Shown in pieces: positions 38,241-46,533 of a stretch of DNA of 64,000 nucleotides. A program made the translations under genes and the position numbers. The notes under the pieces were generated by a model. That model had not been told where the DNA came from. It did no database searches and was given only the letters and a program-made list of their open reading frames with translations. Source of the stretch: Epiperipatus broadwayi (Eukaryota; Onychophora; Udeonychophora; Euonychophora; Peripatidae); the NCBI GenBank assembly GCA_028023455.1, contig JAQFVV010006256.1:1180001-1244000 (forward strand), written 5' to 3'. Every line of letters begins with the position of its first letter. Position 1 is the stretch's first letter.

Positions 38241-39375
38241 GAAATTATTCAAACGGATGACAATCTCCGATAATGCGCTATTTCTTAAATATAAATTTCC
38301 ATGCACTTGCCCACTGGAAGAGTTTAAAAAACTTAAGTGAATCACTTAAGTTTAGAGCATACATTCTATATACACCAACTCTTACAGACCATGCTAATGT
38401 TATAACCAAATATTCAATTGTACAAATCTATTTAACACATCGCAAGAGAAAGACAATGTCTCATTTTTAACCACCTACGATTAGACAAACATGACTTATA
38501 AATGTAAATCTGTTATTATAAAGTGCTGAAAACTTTGAAATTATTCAAACGGAAGTCAATCTCCAATAATGCACTATTTCTTAAATATAAATTTCCACAC
38601 ATTCACCCACCAATAAGAGTTTAAAAAACTTAAGTGAATCACTTAAGTTTAGAGCATACATTCTATATACACCACTTAAAGTTTTTTAAACGCTTACCAG
38701 CGGGCGAGTGTGTGAAAATTTATATTTAAGAAATAGCGCAATATCGGAGATTGACTTCCGTTTGAATAATTTCAAAGTTTTCAGCACTTTATAATAATAG
38801 ATTTACATTTATAAGTCATGTTTGTGTAATCGTAGGTGGTTAAAAATGAGACACTGTCTTTCTACTACGATGGGTTAAATAGATTTGTACAGTTCTATAT
38901 ACACCACTTAAGTTTTTTAAACTATTACTGGCGGGCGAGTGTGTGGAAATTTATACTTAAGAAATAGAGCATTATTGGAGATTGACTTCCATTTGAATAC
39001 TTTCAATGTTTTCAGCACTTTATAATAATAGTATAGATATAGGTATATATTTGACTCCGTTTTAAAAAAAAACAGTCAACATCAATCAATTTTGTTACGA
39101 CATCCTCTATTGATAAAGTTGGTAATAATAATGGGATAAATGCATTCAGTCATGAACACCATTCTAAGATTCAGCTGGTTATTGACTGTTTTATGCATTA
39201 GTTTTGAAATCTTAAGAAATGTTACCAATATAGACATAGGTATATGATTCATTTCCTATTTTAAAATATGAGTCAACATCAAACAATTTTGTTATGGCAT
39301 CCTCTATTAATAAAGTTAGTAATAATAATGGGAAAATGTGCATTCATTCATCTACACCACCCTATTTGGAAACTC
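38156..39375 (+). repeat. Direct repeats flanking the palindrome
   Basis: 38156-38230 resembles 39164-39230 (GCTGGTTATTGAATG / GCTGGTTATTGACTG, then TTAGTTTTGAAATCTTAAGAA in both). 39075-39135 is repeated at 39272-39332, 197 bp later (CATCCTCTATTGATAAAGTT / CATCCTCTATTAATAAAGTT). These place the palindrome inside a satellite-like or composite repeat, which is also the insertion site of the 10-kb element. Confidence 0.7.
38241..39031. repeat. Four-arm nested palindrome
   Basis: A core palindrome at 38419-38891 has arms 38419-38636 and 38673-38891 around a 36-nt loop. The ends TGTACAAATCTATTTAA and TTAAATAGATTTGTACA match exactly in inverted orientation. Partial copies of the same arm lie outside it at 38241-38376 (direct) and 38892-39031 (inverted), making the whole segment symmetric about roughly 38655. 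The arm carries TTATTCAAACGGAAGTCAATCTCC and CTTAAATATAAATTTCC. Stems this long could extrude as cruciforms. No ORF. Confidence 0.85.
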
Positions 39376-39379
39376 ATAT
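39376..39379 (+). repeat. 4-bp target duplication, left (ATAT)
   Basis: ATAT precedes the first long terminal repeat and recurs at 49488-49491 immediately after the second. The repeat is short and AT-rich, so a chance match is possible. Confidence 0.6.
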
Positions 39380-42333
39380 TGTAACAGTCATATTTGAACA
39401 TCCACGCAACAAAATCCAGAGTTTTGGTAAATTATACCAAGGCTGATCTAGATGAGGGTTTGAGACCAAATCTGACCGCACCTCAGCTCCTTCACCAACA
39501 CTCCCTGACTTACTACCTTATGAATGACATATATGAAGTTACACTCGTAATCTCTCAATTCCCGCGCCGGCAATAGCAAAGGGTAAAACGAGAGACTCGG
39601 GGATATTTAACTAAATATTTATAGCTTAACCAAACACACTCACACAACCTATGGCTGATTATCTAATGCATATAAAATCATTATGGATGGTGATTTAATA
39701 TAAATAAAGTGAATAATACTGCAGACGTTAATAGATTTTAAAATTATTTAATATTGACAAAACACAAACAATAACAATTAAATATACTGGATATTCCACT
39801 CGCAGGTGGGATGGTGAAAATACGAACTACACGTTCTGTAATCAATTGTGAAAATACGAACTACACGTTCTGTAATCACTTGTACTTAACGATCATTATT
39901 CTATTATATCGTTTATACGTTAATAATTATTTTACGTCTATACTGATGTCTAGATTATGTCTGCCATTCCTACTCAGTATGTTAAGGGTTAAACTCTAAG
40001 AGAGTGGCAAATTTATACAATGTGTACTTAAATTTATCAATACGTGAGGAGCAGTCAATGTGCTCTTTATGTAGATATTCTTAGATAAACTAGATCTTAG
40101 GTTCAGATCAATGCTGAACAATTAATATACAACAGATGAACTGGCGTTTTGTAGCATAACTTCTGAGGCTACGGCGCTATGCAAATTACATCAGATGCGG
40201 CTTGAATGTGCTTTTACTCATGAGATTCAGCAGCGTTTGCTCGGTTCTCAGATACCGCTCGCCTGCTATACATGAACTTTTAGTTCGGATGTTCGAACAG
40301 CCACGATATAAGATGCTGGATTCCGGTGTTCCAGTTTTTAAAGGAGGAAATGGGAATGACCCTTAAAATCATTATCCCATTCAAGAGGAGGCTGCCCGAA
40401 CTAAGGATGATAAGATAGCCCTTAAAACCTAATCTTATCTTAATAATTATATGATAGCAAGACGGAATGCACCTCAGTGCTTCGTAAAAACTCATTCACA
40501 ACGCTTTTGGAATCTTAATTATAACAACTAGTAAAGCGCGAAATCTATAGTTTCTTCTGCAAACTACCCTACGCCAGTTAGTTAAATAAACACTGAAATT
40601 GTGCTAAAGAGGACTTTATTAAAATTGATCTAGTTTATTAATTAACTACATATTATATGCAATTACATTAAGGGGGTCTAAAGCATATCTGGGGCTTAAA
40701 CTTGGCTAACTACTGAATATGCCTTAAATTATCACTCTCTTTTATTTAACCAAACAAACCTTTTAATAAGCAACATATGTGATATTAAGCTACGCATAGC
40801 CGTTCAAATAATATATCAAAGTAGGTTTCGGACCAGAGACAATCGATAGATATGCCAAACAGCATAATTACTTTACTTGAGAACAAAACGTCTCTTTAAG
40901 TTATAATAATTAATAGTCTCTGCTCCGAAGGCAAAGCATAAATCAATAAATGCATTTTAACAAAATATATATATAGATGCAAAAGTATAGACACAAATAG
41001 AGAAAATAATAAGACAAATAAGCTTTTATAAGTTGAATTTAAAAAAGAGATTTAAGAATTTGAAATCAGGCAAGATTTACACTTAACTTTTAAAGTATTT
41101 TAAATTATACAGGTTGAGATACGTTTATCTAATACAGTTAATTATTTTAAGAGAGGATACACCTTTTAAACATAGTGTGATTAATTTATAAGATTTGAAT
41201 GGAAGAGTTTGTGCACATTACTTATTATATAGCTAGCTTTAGGAAAGATTTATAGATGGCTATAGCTTTTAGATTTAGTTTGATTGAGAAGTGGTTACCG
41301 GTTATTTATCTGGAGGCTTGCAGCTTGAAAGTATGAAATACACGCATGGACTGATTTATCTGCTGGTTCATCGTTGGGCTATTCTTTAAGTAGGGCTGTG
41401 GTTTGGATCTCCAGGCTCCATAAACGGTTCTTGACCATCGGGAAGATGGCCTTTGCTTTTCTAGCCAATTATTTGCATGGTAGAAACTGGGCCTGCTGCC
41501 TGGATATAAATTGAAACACGAGTCAAGCAAAAATGGATGACAATTTTCTTTCAACTGCCTTTTTTATACTTTTTTAACCCCCCCTCTTACAGTTCATTCA
41601 CAATCTTTATTTTTAGACATTAAAATCTAAGAAGTCTTAATTGCATCAGCTTCAGACGAATCGGTTGATTGATTTCAGGTTTATTCATTGTTCCTTTTAT
41701 TTTTCTCAGATTCTAGTTCCAATCTGGATTTCAGTGCAGGTTTAATTGTCCAACTTTTATTTTATTAAGAATCCTAAAATCTGGATTTGTACCAGCGGTG
41801 TCTCATGAGATTGGTAAAGTTCTTTTTTTAAACATTGGATTGCTTCTCCTTTTCTTTTACTGAAAGAGATTTAAGCTGCTAGCGTTTTATCCTAGACGTG
41901 AGACATCTACCTTTGTTTTTAGTTGCTCTACATGGTTAAGTAATTGGGTACTTTAAAGCCAGTTTGAAATACTTTAGAGAATTCTGTTCTTATCTATTAC
42001 AATTTTTCTAGCTTGAAACCAATTCAATTATTTAAAATCATAAGATGAATATTTATAAAATTATAAGGTGTGTACGTTATATAATGATAATATTCAGATA
42101 TGAATATACCATTTCTTTAGCAAATAAAATTATTACAAAATATATACAATTATAGCAAACGTGTGTGCATATACAATTACACACATATACGTGTAAATAT
42201 ACGTTTTTATACATGTTAAATTCCCAAGTATACAGTTATATATATGTGTACCTTTAGGGTTTGAACTAGGGAAATGAAGGCTATTGATTTCTAGAATAGG
42301 TGAAACGTATGATGATGAAATCATACTGTTTCA
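39380..42333. repeat. Long terminal repeat, copy 1
   Basis: 2954 bp. Identical in length to copy 2 because small indels compensate. It contains no long ORF. Short frames such as 41306-41554 (minus) are shared with copy 2 only because the copies are recent. It carries a 34-bp tandem duplication at 39814-39881. Confidence 0.9.
39814..39881 (+). repeat. 34-bp tandem duplication inside the LTR
   Basis: Two near-identical units, each starting GTGAAAATACGAACTACACG and ending in TTCTGTAATCA plus three or four bases, contain the dyad GAAC-N5-GTTC. The same pair is present in LTR copy 2 at 46968-47035. The dyad resembles a dimeric transcription-factor site, but this is unproven. Confidence 0.85.
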
Positions 42334-42801
42334 TATCAGTGAAGTCCGGAAACAAAAAAAAACAATAAAAAAAAATGAATTTACTTATTATTTAAATGAG
42401 CAATCATAAGTCATTTTCTGTGTATAAGATTTATGAAATTTATTTCTCACGTTGTATCAGCACCTCCCATCCTAACTTTGGTCTACTCAGTACAAAAAAA
42501 AAACAAACGCAAAAAAAAAACACATGACAAACAAATGAATCCTTTCACTCTAAAATCTAATCCATTTCTCACTACATCTAATACCTCATTGTTCATATGG
42601 ATAAAATATACCTATGCCTTACTCTTACCTATATATATATAATCATTCCTCTACATCTACTAAATATGCTACCACATCTATGATTATTTATATTGGTGAA
42701 ATAATAATAATAAAAAAAACAATATATATAAAAACTACCTCTACCAATAGGCTTATGTCATACATATATATATTCCTACTGGTAAAATGTGAACTAGATC
42801 C
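42334..42801. other. Interior flank next to LTR copy 1
   Basis: AT-rich, with A runs and TA microsatellites. In plus orientation no TGG-type primer site follows the LTR (TATCAGTGAAGTCCGG). In minus orientation no purine tract precedes it. A CCGGAAAC-type motif here resembles the CCCGGAAAA beside LTR copy 2. Confidence 0.5.
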
Positions 42802-44658
42802 TTAGATATTAACTATTCCTGATGCATCTGGGGGTTTTGTTTTACGGTCTATTTCACCTTTGGCTCTAAGCATTAGAAACCTTGTCGGCTTTGCAACCTT
42901 ATTCTTTGGAACATTATCATTAATCTCTCGAAACCTTGTTCCTCGAAACCTTATCCGCTTTCTCATATTCGAACCATATGATTTTCTCCTACTAATGACG
43001 TAAGTATTTTCTTTTCTCCTCTTCCTTTTCCACCCTGTCTTTCCCATTTGGGTTCTGGCAGTATCTGGGCTACTCTCACCATCAAAAATCACTCCATCCC
43101 CCCAGGCCTTGATCTCAGACTTAGCTCCACTATCTTCTGCCCCTCGATCAAACTTATTCATTTTGGAAATTTCTGAGAAAGGTCTGTCTTCTAAAACATT
43201 CCTATCTATGCAAGTTCTGGTAACCTCCATTGCCTTTAGTTTTAGTACTTCTGGGTAAGATTTTGGCTTAATTTTTTCAATAAAAATAACATGATTCGAT
43301 GAGGTCGAAAGAAGATTTACTTTGTATTCTTCGTCATTTCCTTCCATATCTATAGAGTCCTCAATGTTCTGAACTATCTTTTGTTGTTCAAAAGATCCCT
43401 GCATGATTTCATCAGGTTTCATCTCTTCCATGTTTTCGATATCAATTTCAGTCTCTGAATAGATTTTTGAATCTTCTGATATCTCCCTATTGATATTACA
43501 ATTATCAATATTCACAGCATCGATTTTATACTTTTCCATGTTCTCACCACTGATGTTGGACTCTGTTATAACACTTACATCAATTTTAGATTTTATTAAA
43601 TCAGCTTGTGACTCCTCAGCAGTCTTTGTATCCCTTTTAAACTCTTCTACAGTTTCTTCATCAAGTCTCAACTCTTCCTCAGTTTTTATATCAAAGTTAA
43701 ACCCCTCAATCCCTACAACTATTTTGGAGTCTTCTACTACCTTCACATCCATTTTATATTCTTTTTCGGTGTTTAATACCATGTCTGTCTCGACTTCTGT
43801 ATGTACTACCTCTCCTTTTGCAGTTTTAGAGATATATTCTACAATTAGCAGCTTTCCTGAAGGTGGATTGGCAATTTCCATATCACTCTTCCTAATTTCA
43901 ATTTCTTCCTCTTTAATAATCTCGATTTTTGCTTCATCAGTAATAGGATTTTCAACCTGTGATTCCCCTGAAATATCTTTGGTTGAAACTTCTAAAGTTC
44001 CTTCAACTTGCTTTATCTCAATGGTATCCTCTGGCTTCCTTTCTGTTTTAACATGTTCCTCCACTAAACTATTTTTTTCACTCATTCCCCACATCTCTTT
44101 TTGCATACTAACTTGCAACATTTCTTCTACAACCCCTGACTCACTTCTTTGCCCTTTCGATCTTATTTCAAAAGGAGATTCTGTCTTTTCTACTTCCTCT
44201 GTATCTACATACTCATGGTCACTCTCCTTGTTCTCAGTTTCTCTACCTATCTCTACAACTTCTTCCACCATTTCACCCTTAGTTTCTCTTAGTTCAACCT
44301 CTTCTGGATACCATATTACAGCTTCTTTGTCTTTCTCAGTAACTCTACTCTCTTCTCTAGCTTTTGATAGTCTCTCCTGTTCCTGCTTGGCTACCTTGTC
44401 CCTGGCTTCCTTTTCCTTCTTAATCTTTTGGTTCCTTTCTTCTATCTCCCTCCATATGGCATATAACCTATCATCTCTCTTTCTCCCTTTTTTCCCTCTC
44501 ATTGTCTCTTTTTTCTCTTTCCTTGTCTCTTTCTTTCTTTTCTGCTTCTTTCTCTGCCTATTTCTTTCCCTGTCTTTTTTTTCTCTTTCCCTGTCTCTTC
44601 TTTCTATCCTGCTAAATAGGGTGGCTAACAATTTCTTCTCTTCTGGACTGAGACCCAT
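42802..44658 (-). CDS. Charged coiled-coil protein, 618 aa, carried by the giant-LTR element
   Basis: This is the only long intact ORF in the window, and it lies in a less AT-rich block than its surroundings. It starts MGLSPEEKKLLATLFSRIE. Residues 10-110 are almost entirely K, R and E (helical, coiled coil, nuclear-localisation-like basic runs). Residues 110-470 are acidic and rich in E, V, I and T, with loosely repeated phrases such as ENMEKYKID and ENMEEMKPDE. Residues 535-600 are basic (WKRKRRKENTYVISRRKS, then RKRIRFRGTRFREI), suggesting nucleic-acid binding. No signal peptide, membrane span, CCHC knuckle, protease, reverse transcriptase or known enzyme motif is visible. The start chosen is the first Met of the open frame. 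A GGGCATGGGTAAGAAC sequence upstream (about 44867-44852, minus) could be a splice donor. It may be a gag-like protein or a captured host gene; function unknown. The overlapping 437-codon plus-strand frame is treated as its antisense shadow. Confidence 0.65.
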   Translation of the reverse strand: MGLSPEEKKLLATLFSRIERRDREREKKDRERNRQRKKQKRKKETRKEKKETMRGKKGRKRDDRLYAIWREIEERNQKIKKEKEARDKVAKQEQERLSKAREESRVTEKDKEAVIWYPEEVELRETKGEMVEEVVEIGRETENKESDHEYVDTEEVEKTESPFEIRSKGQRSESGVVEEMLQVSMQKEMWGMSEKNSLVEEHVKTERKPEDTIEIKQVEGTLEVSTKDISGESQVENPITDEAKIEIIKEEEIEIRKSDMEIANPPSGKLLIVEYISKTAKGEVVHTEVETDMVLNTEKEYKMDVKVVEDSKIVVGIEGFNFDIKTEEELRLDEETVEEFKRDTKTAEESQADLIKSKIDVSVITESNISGENMEKYKIDAVNIDNCNINREISEDSKIYSETEIDIENMEEMKPDEIMQGSFEQQKIVQNIEDSIDMEGNDEEYKVNLLSTSSNHVIFIEKIKPKSYPEVLKLKAMEVTRTCIDRNVLEDRPFSEISKMNKFDRGAEDSGAKSEIKAWGDGVIFDGESSPDTARTQMGKTGWKRKRRKENTYVISRRKSYGSNMRKRIRFRGTRFREINDNVPKNKVAKPTRFLMLRAKGEIDRKTKPPDASGIVNI

Positions 44659-45116
44659 TTTAGAGAAATTTGCTAAATGTACTCTAATTTATTCTCAACA
44701 GCGCATTGCCATTCTCCCCAATGACAAGATCGTCCATGGATTCTGCCCTACCACTAGTAACTACTTAGAACCAAACCAAGCCCTTAATTTATCTAACATA
44801 TGAGATTACAACAACCAAAAAAAAATTTAACTAATAATAATAAAATTGTTCTTACCCATGCCCGTCTTCCACTGTGTTTTCTTTCTAACACTGCAGAGCT
44901 GCCATCACTATTTCTTTTAACTATGATTGTTTCTTTTTTTTTTTTTTGAACTTCATTCCCCTTTTAAGTACACACATATATACAAATCAATCTTGCCTGA
45001 TCGTTTGTTTATTCACTCTAGTACAATTGAATCACCAACCAAACTTCCCAACAGTGAGTCCTTTCAATTTTCTCACTCTGACAACAAATTTATATGAGGA
45101 ACTCTCAGCTATTTAA

Positions 45117-45131
45117 GAGCCCCGGGCGCCA
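45117..45131 (-). other. tRNA-Lys primer-site-like sequence (internal)
   Basis: The minus strand reads TGGCGCCCGGGGCTC. This equals the common tRNA-Lys primer-binding sequence with five bases missing from its middle. It lies 1.4 kb inside the element, too far from the LTR to act normally, and may mark an older or rearranged leader. Confidence 0.3.
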
Positions 45132-46485
45132 GTTGCCAGTGGATGAGATACCCGTATCTATATATAAACGGTATTGGACCTCACAATATGCATTGCTGTT
45201 TATATAACAAAATTTAAAATTTTTCGTTTATTTCTCATTACAAAAATAATTTTTTATCAGCCACAGTGTGTTTACATTCCAACTCTAGCGAATTTGATTT
45301 GAGAAAGTGTGTTATACAACACCTAACATAGACTAGAAATTTACATTATTCACCCATACATATATACATAACTGTGGATAAAATTATAACAATTTTAGTC
45401 ACTACTTTCGATCATAATTGACCGCGCTTTTGTGGCAAAAAAAAAATTTACTATTGACACGCATACATATATATAAAATATTTCAAAACGTTTTACTTGC
45501 GCATAAAATTCGAAATCCATCTCAGTCACTGTCTTTAATCACAATTGAATGTCCTTTTGTGACAAACAAAAAAAATTTACCATCAACACGCGTATATATG
45601 TATAAAATATTTCAAAAAAATTTCTTCCTATTTAACTATTAAAACTATTCTCGACACGCGTATATATATAAATTATTTCAACAACAAAAAAAAAAGGACT
45701 GCTTTCTTATTTATTTACATCTTTTAAATACAATTGGAAAAATCCATTATCACTACATATATAAAATAATGTAAAAATTTCTCTTTCCTATTTAGTTATT
45801 GCTTTTAATTACAATTGAGAAAAAGTTTATTATCAATACGCACATATAAAATAATCTTTTTTTTAAAAAAAATCTTTCCTGCTACCTGCCGATTTTAGCA
45901 TATATGTTTAGAAATATTACAAATCATATGATCTAAAACAAAACTTTATTTTTTGCACGCATATATATACTTGACAAAAGTCGAAATTACTTGCGGCAGT
46001 ACTACTAATTTTAACTTTTGCGTTGGCGTTTAGAAATCTTTTTACGAATTCCATAATCTAAACGACATTTTACTTTTTCACTCGCATATATATAAAATTG
46101 ATAAAATGTGAAATTAATTGCTACTGCCTGTAAATAATAATCACTCAAAAATCAAAATCAATAAAATATCAAAATATAATAATCAAACGCTTCTCTGAGA
46201 CAAAATAAAATTTTCACTACCAATGCGTGCATTATACATATATAGATATAAAAATTCTACGTATATCGTAAATATAAAATATAATTCGACAAAATATAAA
46301 CTTGAACTTCAACATAAATCTATATGATTTGTGCGTTCGTATGCATTTAGTTCAGGGCGTGGAGAAAATTAACGAAACTCCACGTTTGGCGTTCATATTC
46401 GGAAAAAAAAAAATCTACACATATATAACGAATGATATGAAAACACATCTATGTTAACATCCCCTCTCCGGTCTGTAGGTTTATA

Positions 46486-46508
46486 TTCGAAGGCCCCAGT
46501 TGGCGCGA
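46486..46508 (-). other. tRNA-Lys primer-binding-site-like sequence near LTR copy 2
   Basis: The minus strand reads TCGCGCCAACTGGGGCC then TTCGAA, starting 25 bases from the LTR boundary. Allowing one mismatch and a few single-base indels, it follows the tRNA-Lys primer-site pattern (TGGCGCC..AAC..TGGGGC..TCGAA). This supports minus orientation, although the distance and indels are unusual. Confidence 0.35.
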
Positions 46509-46515
46509 CATTCCC

Positions 46516-46528
46516 GGAAAAAAAAAAA
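46516..46528 (+). other. Polypurine-tract-like sequence beside LTR copy 2
   Basis: GGAAAAAAAAAAA ends five bases before the second LTR, the position of a polypurine tract if the element were plus-oriented. A similar GGAAAAAAAAAAA occurs about 110 bp upstream, which weakens the argument. Confidence 0.3.
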
Positions 46529-46533
46529 TACTA

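Larger units (their letters stand above)
44820..46533 (-). other. Non-coding interior region with degenerate tandem repeats
   Basis: No ORF above 74 codons. From about 45345 to 46260, at least seven degenerate units of roughly 60-120 bp recur. Each contains a core like CACGCRTATATATATAAAAT (for example near 45460, 45587, 45655, 45960 and 46083), often followed by TTTCAAAA and by TTTTAATYACAATTGA. If the element is minus-oriented, this would be a long 5' leader. Confidence 0.65.

Noticed and set aside
38241-39031. Repeated arms as a CRISPR array
   Set aside because: The units are arranged as mirror images, not evenly spaced direct repeats with unique spacers, and the genome is eukaryotic.
39394-39576. 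60-codon ORF starting at the LTR 5' end, present twice
   Set aside because: Short, with no family resemblance, and duplicated only because the LTR is duplicated.
41306-41554. 82-codon minus-strand ORF conserved in both LTRs
   Set aside because: Conservation is explained by the near identity of the two LTRs; there is no independent evidence of coding.
43110-43150. EDSGAKSE in the 618-aa protein as an aspartic-protease active site
   Set aside because: The residues before the Asp are not hydrophobic, and no flap or second motif follows; a chance match in an acidic region.
43490-44803. 437-codon plus-strand ORF opposite the 618-aa ORF
   Set aside because: It is very rich in Ser, Phe and Leu, as expected from the antisense of a Lys/Glu-rich coiled-coil gene, and it starts inside the other ORF. 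Treated as an antisense shadow.
45345-46260. Tandem units as a CRISPR-like or satellite array
   Set aside because: The units are too diverged and irregular in length for CRISPR, and too few and confined to one element for a satellite.
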